Shown: positions 15,735-23,900 of the stretch, one piece after another
Layout of the letters: each line of letters starts with the position of its first letter
Numbering within the stretch: the first letter of the stretch is position 1
Assembly (NCBI GenBank): GCA_019638115.1
Contig: JAHBUK010000004.1
Location: 160,794-224,793, forward strand
Direction of reading: 5' to 3'
DNA length: 64,000 nucleotides
From: Flavobacteriales bacterium
GTDB lineage: Bacteria; Bacteroidota; Bacteroidia; Flavobacteriales_F; PHOS-HE28
Notes under the pieces: model-generated
What the model was told of the DNA's origin: nothing
The model's database searches: none
What the model saw: only the letters and a program-made list of their open reading frames with translations
Program-made: the position numbers and the translations under genes

Positions 15735-18554
15735 ATGATCAACTACATCGGCGAACAAGCCTGGGCAGGACAACTCGGACACGGCCTGGCGATCATCTCC
15801 TTCGTGAGCGCGATGCTGGCCGTGGTGGCCTACGTGTTCGGCACCCAACAGCGGGATGCGAGTTGGACCGCGCTGGGCCGCCTGGCTTTCCGGCTCCACA
15901 GTGTGGCCGTTATCGGCATCGTGGTCGTGCTCTTCACCATGCTCTTCAAGCATTGGTTCCAGTACGACTACGTGTGGAAGCACAGCAACCTGCAGATGCC
16001 GATGAAGTACATCGCCAGCTGCTTCTGGGAGGGGCAGGAAGGCTCCTTCCTGCTGTGGACCTTCTGGCACGTGGTGCTCGGCAACATCCTGATCCTGAAT
16101 TGGAAGGGACGCTCCACCTGGGAGGCTCCGGTGATGACCGTGTTCGCGCTGGTGCAGCTCTTCCTGGCGCTGATGCTGCTGGGCATCTACGTGGGCGATG
16201 TGCGCATCGGCAGCAGCCCCTTCCTGCTCATCCGCGAGATGTCCGAGAACATCGGCAAACCCTGGACGCTGATCCCGGCCTACCTGCAGGCCATTCCGCA
16301 GTTCGCCGATGGCCGCGGCCTGAACCCGCTGCTGCAGAACTACTGGATGGTGATCCACCCGCCCACCCTCTTCCTGGGCTTCGCGGCCACCCTGGTGCCC
16401 TTCGCCTACGCCATCGCCGGCCTGTGGACCGGGGAGCGCAAGGCGTGGATGGCGCCGGCCCTCAGCTGGACCTTCTTCGGCATCATGGTGTTGGGCACCG
16501 GCATCCTCATGGGCGGTGCCTGGGCTTACGAGGCCCTCAGCTTCGGCGGTTTCTGGGCCTGGGACCCCGTGGAGAACGCCTCGCTCGTGCCCTGGCTCAC
16601 GCTGGTGGGGGCTGGTCACCTGATGCTGGTGAACAAGCGCAAGGAGACCTCGCTTTTCACCACGCTGCTGCTCACGCTCATCACCTTCATCCTGGTGCTC
16701 TACAGCACCTTCCTTACCCGCAGCGGCGTGCTGGGCGATACCAGCGTGCACAGCTTCACCGGTGATGGCATGCTGCCCGGGCTGCTGCTCTTCATGCTCT
16801 TCTTCATCGCCCTCAGCGTGGCGGTGCTGCTGGCCGACAAGGGGCAGCGGCGCTTCTACTGGGGCATCAGCCTGGCGCTGCTGGCGATCGGTGTGCTGCT
16901 GGAACAACAGGTGCCGGCGATCCTGACCTTCGCCGCATTGTCCATCGGTTTCCTGGTGGTAGCCTACCGCAAGTCCTTCAGCACCAACGACCCCGAAGAG
17001 GCCCTTTGGTCGCGCGAATTCTGGATGTTCATCGGATCCCTGGTGCTGCTGCTGAGCGCGGCACAGATCACCTTCAGCACCAGCGTGCCGGTCTTCAACA
17101 TGCTGCTGGAGCCCTTCGGCGAGTTCTTCGGCTGGCTGGGAAAGAGCACCGGCAGCAGCTTCCTGAGCGGCCTGGCCGATGCCAAGCTGGCACCGCCCAG
17201 CGAGGCCATTGCGCACTACAACAAGTGGCAGTTGCCCTTCGCCTTCATCACCGCCATGCTGGTGGCCTTCACGCAGTACCTCCGTTGGAAGAGCAGCGAC
17301 ATGGCGAAGTTCCGCCGCGAGATCATGCTGTCGGTGATCGTTTCGCTGATCATCACGGTGGGCGTTTCGCTGCTGCTGCGTTACACCCTGGCCGAGCTCA
17401 ACTACATCGCGCTGCTCTTCGCTGCCACCTTCGCGGCCGTGGCCAACGGTGCCTACATCTTCAAAGTGCTGAAGGGCAAGCTGAAGAATGCGGGTCCCTC
17501 GGTGGCGCACGTGGGCTTTGCGCTGGTGCTGCTGGGCGCGCTCATCAGCACGGGCCGCAAGGAGGAGGTGAGCCGCAACAGCAAGGGCATGGACCTTCGT
17601 TTCCTCAACGAGGGCTTCAGCAACAACACCGACATCCTGCTTTACCGTGGCGATACCGTGCAGATGGGCGAGTTCTATGTGTACTACCGCGAGAAGGACC
17701 AGGAAGGCGTGAACCTGAACTTCCGGATGGAGTACTTCCGCACCGAAGCGCGCGACTACCGCGCCGGCGACACGGTGCGCGTGGGCGACATGCTCTTCCG
17801 TGCACGCCAGGACCACCGCGCCGGTGAGCTCTTCCTGGCCGACCAACCCACGCATTGGGAACCCCTGGAGGATTTCCGCCGCCGCGACCTGTGGTATGCC
17901 CGGGAGTGGAGCAACACAAGGCCCGGTGAGCCGCTTTTCGAGCTCGCCCCCTTCGTGCAGCTGAACCCGCGCTTCGGCAACGTGGCCGAGCCCAGCACCA
18001 AACACTGGCTGCACCGCGATCTCTACACCCACATCCGCTACGCCGACCTGAGCACCGAAGTGGACTCCAGCAACGCTGGTTGGATGCCCGACCGGCTCTC
18101 CGAGAAGACCCTGGGCGATACGCTGGTGACACCCAACAGCGTGGTGATCATCGACAGCGTGTACGTGGTGCGCGACAGCGTGACCGTGGCCATGCTGGGC
18201 GACCGCTTCACGGTGTACGCCGCCAAACTGCGCATCCGCGACCTGTACCAGGCCGACCGCTGGTTCGAGGCACGGCCCATGGTGATCTACAGCGACGGCG
18301 TGCCCGTGGCCAACCGTCCTGCCGAAGTGCAGCCCTTGCGCATGCGCTACGGCCTGGCCACCGTGGAAGGCGACCTGAACACCCGCGGCGACCTGAAGTT
18401 GGGCCTGAACGTGGCCGAGGCCGAGTTCCTGGTGATGCAGGCGCTGGCCTTCCCGGGCATCAACATCCTGTGGATCGGCTGCGTGCTGCTGGCACTGGGT
18501 ACCGGCATGGCCGTGTGGCAGCGCGTGCGCAACACCAAGTCCGACAAGGCATGA
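15735..18554 (+). CDS. ccmF: cytochrome c heme lyase CcmF (CcsA-type)
   Basis: A 939-residue polytopic protein, longer than E. coli CcmF because of a large C-terminal periplasmic part. The Trp-rich heme-handling motif GGFWAWDPVENASLVPW is near residue 275, followed by LTRSGVLGDTSVHSF. Conserved His residues occur in IHPPTLFLGF and around TM helices. Family role: it takes heme from CcmE and attaches it to CxxCH of apocytochromes in the periplasm. It is the last ccm gene and its stop overlaps the DUF2520 gene, so the operon may extend on. Confidence 0.9.
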   Translation: MINYIGEQAWAGQLGHGLAIISFVSAMLAVVAYVFGTQQRDASWTALGRLAFRLHSVAVIGIVVVLFTMLFKHWFQYDYVWKHSNLQMPMKYIASCFWEGQEGSFLLWTFWHVVLGNILILNWKGRSTWEAPVMTVFALVQLFLALMLLGIYVGDVRIGSSPFLLIREMSENIGKPWTLIPAYLQAIPQFADGRGLNPLLQNYWMVIHPPTLFLGFAATLVPFAYAIAGLWTGERKAWMAPALSWTFFGIMVLGTGILMGGAWAYEALSFGGFWAWDPVENASLVPWLTLVGAGHLMLVNKRKETSLFTTLLLTLITFILVLYSTFLTRSGVLGDTSVHSFTGDGMLPGLLLFMLFFIALSVAVLLADKGQRRFYWGISLALLAIGVLLEQQVPAILTFAALSIGFLVVAYRKSFSTNDPEEALWSREFWMFIGSLVLLLSAAQITFSTSVPVFNMLLEPFGEFFGWLGKSTGSSFLSGLADAKLAPPSEAIAHYNKWQLPFAFITAMLVAFTQYLRWKSSDMAKFRREIMLSVIVSLIITVGVSLLLRYTLAELNYIALLFAATFAAVANGAYIFKVLKGKLKNAGPSVAHVGFALVLLGALISTGRKEEVSRNSKGMDLRFLNEGFSNNTDILLYRGDTVQMGEFYVYYREKDQEGVNLNFRMEYFRTEARDYRAGDTVRVGDMLFRARQDHRAGELFLADQPTHWEPLEDFRRRDLWYAREWSNTRPGEPLFELAPFVQLNPRFGNVAEPSTKHWLHRDLYTHIRYADLSTEVDSSNAGWMPDRLSEKTLGDTLVTPNSVVIIDSVYVVRDSVTVAMLGDRFTVYAAKLRIRDLYQADRWFEARPMVIYSDGVPVANRPAEVQPLRMRYGLATVEGDLNTRGDLKLGLNVAEAEFLVMQALAFPGINILWIGCVLLALGTGMAVWQRVRNTKSDKA

Positions 18555-19324
18555 ACAACATCCTCCTCATCGGCACCGGGCGCATGGCCTACCAGCTGGG
18601 CCACGCCATCGTTAAGTCGGGCCTGCACCTCGTGGGTGTGGCCGGCCGCGACCTGGAAGGGCGCGAACGCCTTGCACGCTTCCTGGACAGCAAGGCCATC
18701 GACCTCGGCAAGCCCCTGCCCGCCGCAGACCTGATCCTGGTGGCCGTGAGCGACGATGCCATTGCCGAGGTGGCCGCCAAACTGCCCGCGGGCGATACCG
18801 TGGTGGCCCACACCGCAGGCGCCATCGGACTGGAAGTGCTGGCACCGCACCAGCACCGCGGGGTGATCTGGCCCATACAGAGCCTCAGCCACGGTGCGCC
18901 GATGGACCTGCGCGATGTGCCCATGGTGGTGGACGCCAGCGACGACCGCGCGCGACGCACCTTGCTGAACCTGGCCAAACGCCTTTCCGAAGTGGTGCTC
19001 GAACTGGCCTTGGAACAGCGGCAACGGGTACACCTGGCCGCAGTGCTCACCAGCAACCTGCCCGTGTGGCTGGCCCACGAGGCGCAACGCCTGCTGCGCG
19101 AACAGAAGCTGCCGCCCAGCCTGCTCACGCCGCTGTGGAAGACCACCGCCGCCAAAGCAGCCACCTTCGGTCCGGAGCAGGCGCTCACCGGCCCCGCCCG
19201 CCGTGGCGATACAAAGAGCATACAGCACCACCTGGACCTGCTGGCCAACGAACCCGGCCTGCGCCAGGTTTATGCCCTGCTCAGCGAACAGATCATGCGG
19301 GCCTACGGCCACGGCGAGCGATGA
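18551..19324 (+). CDS. Rossmann-fold DUF2520 protein
   Basis: A 257-residue protein from ATG 18551 (ATGA overlap with ccmF). It opens with a dinucleotide-binding loop ILLIGTGRMAYQLG, a Rossmann domain to about residue 125, then an all-helical domain (LNLAKRLSEVVLELALEQRQ, VHLAAVLTSNLPVWL) typical of DUF2520 and similar to ketopantoate/pyrroline-carboxylate reductases. A dehydrogenase acting on an unknown substrate is likely. In my recollection this gene is often found beside KdsC-like HAD, UbiA and Maf genes in Flavobacteria, the arrangement here. Confidence 0.85.
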   Translation: MNNILLIGTGRMAYQLGHAIVKSGLHLVGVAGRDLEGRERLARFLDSKAIDLGKPLPAADLILVAVSDDAIAEVAAKLPAGDTVVAHTAGAIGLEVLAPHQHRGVIWPIQSLSHGAPMDLRDVPMVVDASDDRARRTLLNLAKRLSEVVLELALEQRQRVHLAAVLTSNLPVWLAHEAQRLLREQKLPPSLLTPLWKTTAAKAATFGPEQALTGPARRGDTKSIQHHLDLLANEPGLRQVYALLSEQIMRAYGHGER

Positions 19325-19845
19325 GCGACAGCACCTACAAGGAGAAACTGGCGGGCTTGAGGAGCTTCCTCTTCGATGTGGACGGCGTGTTCACGGACAA
19401 CCGGGTGCTGCTCTACCCCGGCGTGGACCCCGTGCGCACCTTCTACACCCGCGATGCCTATGCGGTGCAGCATGCCATCAAGGAAGGACTGCGCATCGTG
19501 ATCATCACCGGTGGCAAGTCGCAAGGCGTGCAGGACAGCTTCGGGCGCCTGGGTGTGCGTGAGGTGTACATGGCCACGGCCAACAAGCTCCAGCTTTTCG
19601 AGCGGCTGGTGTCCGAAGGGCTGGATCCGGCCACCACGGCCTACATGGGCGACGACATCCCCGACCTGCGTGTGATGCAGCGCGTGGCCTTCCCCTGCAC
19701 CCCCAGCGATGGGGCCGAGGAGATCAAGGCCATCAGCGCATACATCAGCCGCTACCCAGGCGGTGGTGGATGCGTGCGCGACCTGCTGGAACAATGCCTG
19801 AAGGTGCAGGGCAAGTGGCTCACCGATGGCGCCCATACCTGGTGA
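19321..19845 (+). CDS. HAD-family hydrolase, KdsC-like phosphatase
   Basis: A 174-residue HAD enzyme starting in the previous stop codon. Catalytic motif I is FLFDVDGVFTD, motif II is ITGGKS, and motif IV is YMGDDIPDLRVM. The cap-less small size and sequence match KDO-8-phosphate phosphatase (KdsC), which acts in lipopolysaccharide inner-core synthesis. No other KDO gene is nearby, so the true substrate may differ. It is separated by two bases from the prenyltransferase gene. Confidence 0.82.
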   Translation: MSDSTYKEKLAGLRSFLFDVDGVFTDNRVLLYPGVDPVRTFYTRDAYAVQHAIKEGLRIVIITGGKSQGVQDSFGRLGVREVYMATANKLQLFERLVSEGLDPATTAYMGDDIPDLRVMQRVAFPCTPSDGAEEIKAISAYISRYPGGGGCVRDLLEQCLKVQGKWLTDGAHTW

Positions 19846-19847
19846 AC

Positions 19848-20870
19848 ATGCTCGCCTTTCTCCGCCTTACACGCCCTCTTAACCTGGTGATCATCGCGCT
19901 CACCATGGCGGCCATGCGCTACGGCGTGATCGGCGGCAACCTGGAGCGGGGCCTGCAACTGCTGCTGAGCGAATTGGGCGGCACGGTGGAGCGTTCCGAG
20001 TTGCTACTACCGGAAGGCTTCGGTCCGCAGATGCCGCTGCTGCACTTCGTGCTGCTGGTGCTCAGCACCATGCTGGTTGCGGCCGGCGGCAATGTGATCA
20101 ACGACTATTTCGACACGCGGATCGACCGCATCAACAAGCCCGGCGACGTGATCGTGGGCCGCAGCGTGAAACGCCGCGTGGCCATGACCGGCCACCTGGT
20201 GTTGAGCGGACTTGGCCTTGTGCTGGGCGCGTTCGTGGCCTGGCGCGCGGGGCTGCTGGTGGGCCTGCTCATCCCCGCCTTCTCCATCGGCGCGCTTTGG
20301 ACCTACAGCACCACCTTCAAGCGCAGGCTGGTGATCGGCAACGGGCTGGTGGCCACGCTCACCGCGCTGGTGCCCATCACCATCGGGCTGTACGAGATCC
20401 GCTGGTTGCAGCGCACCTTCGCCGAACCCCAAATCGTGGGGCTGCCCAACGGCCTGCAGTTCGAGATGGAGCCCGCCTTCCAGGAGCTCTGGTACTGGAT
20501 CCTGGCCTACGCCGCCTTCGCCTTCCTGAGCACGTTGGTGCGCGAGCTGCAGAAGGACATGGCCGACCGCAAAGGCGATGAGGCCGAGGGATGCCGCACC
20601 ATCCCCATCGTGTTCGGCATGAAGTGGGCGAAGACCTTGGTACTGCTCTATATCGGCCTGCTGGTGGCCGGCCTGCTCTTCCTGCGGGCCAGCCTGTTGC
20701 ACGATGACCTCTCATTCTGGTACATCGGCATCGGGGTGATCGCACCCTTGTTGATCTCCGCCGGCTTCACCTTCAGCGCCAACAACCGCAGCGAGCACGT
20801 GCGCGCCGGGCAGTTGATGAAGGTGGCCATGGTGATGGCCGTTGGCTATGCCCTGTTGATCGGACGCTGA
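19848..20870 (+). CDS. UbiA-family prenyltransferase
   Basis: A 340-residue membrane protein with about nine hydrophobic helices. The first Asp-rich motif is NVINDYFDTRIDRINKP near residue 85; the second is DMADRKGDEAEG near 240. Both bind Mg2+ and the prenyl diphosphate. Bacteroidota homologues are annotated as geranylgeranylglycerol-phosphate geranylgeranyltransferase; MenA-type or other acceptors cannot be excluded. The ATG at 19848 is used because the N-terminus FLRLTRPLN fits the family. Its stop shares a base with the Maf start. Confidence 0.85.
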   Translation: MLAFLRLTRPLNLVIIALTMAAMRYGVIGGNLERGLQLLLSELGGTVERSELLLPEGFGPQMPLLHFVLLVLSTMLVAAGGNVINDYFDTRIDRINKPGDVIVGRSVKRRVAMTGHLVLSGLGLVLGAFVAWRAGLLVGLLIPAFSIGALWTYSTTFKRRLVIGNGLVATLTALVPITIGLYEIRWLQRTFAEPQIVGLPNGLQFEMEPAFQELWYWILAYAAFAFLSTLVRELQKDMADRKGDEAEGCRTIPIVFGMKWAKTLVLLYIGLLVAGLLFLRASLLHDDLSFWYIGIGVIAPLLISAGFTFSANNRSEHVRAGQLMKVAMVMAVGYALLIGR

Positions 20871-21466
20871 TGCACCCCACCCCTCCCCTGTTCCCCTGGC
20901 GCCTGATCCTGGCCTCCGCCTCCCCGCGCCGGCGCCAATTGCTGCAAGGCCTTGACCTGCCTGTGGAGATCACGCAGGTGGATGTGGACGAAACGCCACC
21001 GACGGGCATGCCGCACGAGGATGTGGCCGAACACCTGGCCCTGCGCAAAGCGGAAGCCTGGAACGGGCAGCTGGCCGATGACCAGGTGCTCGTAACGGCG
21101 GACACCACCGTGTTGTTGGATGATCTGTTGCTGAACAAACCCGAGGACGCGGCCGATGCGTGCCGCATGCTGGGCCTGCTCGCAGGCCGCACCCACCGGG
21201 TGGTCACCGGTGTGTGCCTGCGCACATCCACCGGCTCGCACAGCTTCGCCGATGTGGCCGAAGTGAGCTTCGCGCCCCTGAGCGCTGCGGAGATCGCGTA
21301 CTATGTGGAGCGCTACTCCCCCTTGGACAAGGCGGGCGCCTATGGGGTGCAGGATTGGATCGGGTACGTGGCGGTGCAGCGCATCAACGGCAGCTTCTAC
21401 ACCGTGATGGGCCTGCCGCTGCACCGGATCCACCAAGTGCTTTCACAGCTTCCTTCGCCCCGTTGA
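20870..21466 (+). CDS. maf: Maf-like nucleoside triphosphate pyrophosphatase
   Basis: A 198-residue protein. Maf signatures are LASASPRRRQLL near the N-terminus, TADTTVLLDD in the middle, and DKAGAYGVQD followed by INGSFYTVMGLPL at the C-terminus. Family knowledge: it hydrolyses dTTP, UTP and modified nucleotides to monophosphates and pyrophosphate, a house-cleaning role. It is the last gene of the overlapping 18.5-21.5 kb operon. Confidence 0.9.
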   Translation: MHPTPPLFPWRLILASASPRRRQLLQGLDLPVEITQVDVDETPPTGMPHEDVAEHLALRKAEAWNGQLADDQVLVTADTTVLLDDLLLNKPEDAADACRMLGLLAGRTHRVVTGVCLRTSTGSHSFADVAEVSFAPLSAAEIAYYVERYSPLDKAGAYGVQDWIGYVAVQRINGSFYTVMGLPLHRIHQVLSQLPSPR

Positions 21467-21479
21467 CCGACCGAAGCGG

Positions 21480-21487
21480 TAATTTCG
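21480..21487 (+). promoter_or_regulatory. -7-like element TAATTTCG, six bases before the next start
   Basis: One mismatch to TAnnTTTG, overlapping the end of the maf operon region; the ATG at 21494 follows after six bases. Confidence 0.45.
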
Positions 21488-21493
21488 GCGCAC

Positions 21494-22261
21494 ATGCAAC
21501 GCTTCCTGAAGCATATCCATACCGCAACACGGGCATTCGCATCGATCGCCTTGATGGGTATTCCTGTGATGGCCTTGGGCCAATATGAGCAGACGCGCGT
21601 GGAGACCCCTCCGCCGGGCCGTGTCTACTGGACCAGCGGTGGCGAGTGGAACCTGACCACGCCGCTGTTGGACGTAAATGGCAGTGACCGTGGCGGGGTG
21701 GTGCGTTTCGCGCCCTTCTTCAACCTGCTGTTCCTGGCCAACTACGATGCCAGCGACCATTTCGGCCTGTTCAGTGGTTTCACCATCCGCAACCTGGGCT
21801 TCATCTACCAGGCGCCGGAGAGCGACGAGCGTTACAAGTACAGGACCTACAACCTGGGCATCCCCATCGGTATCAAACTGGGGCGCATGCACCGCAGCCT
21901 GGTGTTCGCCGGTTATGAGTTGGAGCTGCCGTTCAACTACAAGGAGAAGCGCTTCCTGAACGAGCGCAAGGAGGACAAGTTCAACGTGTGGTTCAGCGAC
22001 CGGAACACGAGCCTGATGCAGTCCGTGATGCTCGGCGTTCAAGGACCGGGAGGCGTTACCCTGGCACTGAAATATTACATCACCAATTTCCATAACAAGG
22101 AATACCGGGAGAACATCGATGGTACGGACGTGTTCCCTTACGCGGGGCTCAACGCCAACCTGCTCTGCCTGTCTTTCACGTTCGATCTATTCAACGGCGA
22201 ACGCACATTACTGCAAGACCTGCCTGGCGATCGCACACGGGATGTGGAAACACGCAAGTGA
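21494..22261 (+). CDS. probable outer-membrane beta-barrel protein
   Basis: A 255-residue protein with a signal peptide ending near IPVMALGQ. The mature part has alternating aromatic/polar strands (VRFAPFFNLLFLANYD, HFGLFSGFTIRNLGF, LGIPIGIKLGRM, LCLSFTFDLF) of about ten residues separated by charged turns, as in small outer-membrane barrels of Bacteroidota. No specific family is recognised. It has its own promoter-like element immediately upstream. Confidence 0.7.
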   Translation: MQRFLKHIHTATRAFASIALMGIPVMALGQYEQTRVETPPPGRVYWTSGGEWNLTTPLLDVNGSDRGGVVRFAPFFNLLFLANYDASDHFGLFSGFTIRNLGFIYQAPESDERYKYRTYNLGIPIGIKLGRMHRSLVFAGYELELPFNYKEKRFLNERKEDKFNVWFSDRNTSLMQSVMLGVQGPGGVTLALKYYITNFHNKEYRENIDGTDVFPYAGLNANLLCLSFTFDLFNGERTLLQDLPGDRTRDVETRK

Positions 22262-22312
22262 CCAATACCGGAACTGAACGTCCAAAAGGTGTTCGCAAAA
22301 ACACTCTCCAAC

Positions 22313-23218
22313 ATGACCCACACATTTCTGAAGTCCATCGCAGTGGCAACCCTCCAGATCGGAGCGATCACTGCAGCATTTGCACAAAAAGTAACCCAGG
22401 ACGGTACGGCGTTGACCTGGGAACAGGAACTCACGGTAGTTGGCGGCACTGTTGCCGTGAACAAGGTTTCCCAAGCCGCGCACACCATCACCATTTTCGA
22501 GACGGACGGCAATACGGTGCTCGAACTCTGGAGGACCGAGCTAACACCGATCTCGGCAAGTGTGAGCAGTAAGCCTGCAAAAGCAACGGGTGTGCGGCTG
22601 CCCAAGCTCTCTGAAGAGCCCGTTCTGTTGTATGCCGAAAGCAGCACCGACAAGAAAGCCAAGCTGGCGCGTTTGAGCATTGCCTTCATGTTGAACGACA
22701 GCACTCCGCTGGCCGATGAAGGAGAGCAGGAGCGCTACATGCGTGATCTTGCCGTGCGCCTGAACAGGGCCGTTGTGCAACAGCAACTGGACCGCTACCA
22801 GAAAGAGCTGGACAAAGCCTCGGACAAATTGGGCAGCACGCAGGACGATGCCGCCAAAGCACAACGCAACCTGACCAAAGCCAACAGCGACCTGGAGAAA
22901 GTGAAATCCAAGCGCAGCAAATTGGAGCGCGACAATGCGCGCGTACACGGCGACATCACCACACTGGAGCGCAAGTTCGCCCTGAGCAACGATCCGAAGG
23001 ACTTGCAACGCCTTACCAAAGCACGTCAGAAAGTGGCCAAGGGGGAAAGCACACAAGCCAAGTTGATGCAGCAGGAAGCGAAGATCCAAGGCAGCATCAA
23101 CAAGCACCAGGACACGCTTGACAGCCACAAGCGGAAGGCCGATGGGCACACCGAAAGCAAGGAGGACCTGATGCGGATCGTGAGCGAGTTGAAGCGCAAG
23201 CAGGACAGCATCCGCTAA
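22313..23218 (+). CDS. secreted coiled-coil protein
   Basis: A 301-residue protein from ATG 22313 (signal peptide LKSIAVATLQIGAITAAFAQ); an in-frame GTG 24 bases upstream is less likely. Residues about 25-140 form a small globular domain. Residues 140-295 are almost entirely charged heptads (DRYQKELDKASDKLGSTQDD, KSKRSKLERDN, and similar), predicting a long coiled coil. It is periplasmic or surface-located; function unknown. It sits between two probable barrel proteins on the same strand. Confidence 0.72.
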   Translation: MTHTFLKSIAVATLQIGAITAAFAQKVTQDGTALTWEQELTVVGGTVAVNKVSQAAHTITIFETDGNTVLELWRTELTPISASVSSKPAKATGVRLPKLSEEPVLLYAESSTDKKAKLARLSIAFMLNDSTPLADEGEQERYMRDLAVRLNRAVVQQQLDRYQKELDKASDKLGSTQDDAAKAQRNLTKANSDLEKVKSKRSKLERDNARVHGDITTLERKFALSNDPKDLQRLTKARQKVAKGESTQAKLMQQEAKIQGSINKHQDTLDSHKRKADGHTESKEDLMRIVSELKRKQDSIR

Positions 23219-23262
23219 AGGGCTGTTCATGCTTCAAGAGGCGGGGGAAACCTCCATGCGCA

Positions 23263-23270
23263 TAGCTTTG
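23263..23270 (+). promoter_or_regulatory. -7 promoter element TAGCTTTG
   Basis: A perfect TAnnTTTG match, 20 nt before the ATG at 23291. Confidence 0.55.
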
Positions 23271-23290
23271 GAGGAACAACCCTCCCTGTC

Positions 23291-23893
23291 ATGCGCACCC
23301 TTCTCACCGTAACGATCTTAGCGGTGCTCACCAGCACCGTACAGGCCCAGTTGGAGATCAGGCCTTACGTGGGCATGAACCAGCAGAACCTTACCGCCCC
23401 CCCGCCGCTCTCTTCATGGAAGTCCGCCACGGGCTACCAGTTCGGTGCTGACTTGGTGCTCGGGGGGCGGATGTTCATGAGCGCTGGTGCCCAGTACATG
23501 GCCACCAGCACGGTATTGAACACCACACTTACCACTCAGAACACGGCCGAGGGCACCTTGAACACCGGACTCCTGCGCATTCCGCTCAGGCTTGGACTGA
23601 GGCTGATGGACCCCAGTGAACAGCCGTTGGTGAACCTGCGCCCCTTCGTGGGTTTCGCAGCCGGTTTCCCGCTCAGCTCATCGTTCGATCAGGATGGCGT
23701 GAACAACGTGGAACTCGGCACCGGTCAATTCCATGTAACGTTGGGCGCAGGGATGGACATCTCCATCTTCTTCATCGACCTGGGCTACGACATGGGTTTG
23801 AACCCGGTGTTCGACGACAACAGCTTCGCGGTGGACAGCAAGTCGAACATCCTGCAGGTGAATGCTGGCCTTCGCTTGAAGTTCGCCCGCTGA
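23291..23893 (+). CDS. outer-membrane beta-barrel protein, PorT/OmpW-like size
   Basis: A 200-residue protein with signal peptide MRTLLTVTILAVLTSTVQAQ. The mature part reads as eight or so amphipathic strands (EIRPYVGMNQQNL, FGADLVLGGRMFMSAGAQYM, LRIPLRLGLRLM, ILQVNAGLRLKFAR), ending in a terminal strand with final Arg. Such PF13568-like barrels are common in Bacteroidota. Its stop lies eight bases from the convergent adhesin gene. Confidence 0.78.
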   Translation: MRTLLTVTILAVLTSTVQAQLEIRPYVGMNQQNLTAPPPLSSWKSATGYQFGADLVLGGRMFMSAGAQYMATSTVLNTTLTTQNTAEGTLNTGLLRIPLRLGLRLMDPSEQPLVNLRPFVGFAAGFPLSSSFDQDGVNNVELGTGQFHVTLGAGMDISIFFIDLGYDMGLNPVFDDNSFAVDSKSNILQVNAGLRLKFAR

Positions 23894-23900
23894 GCGCTCT

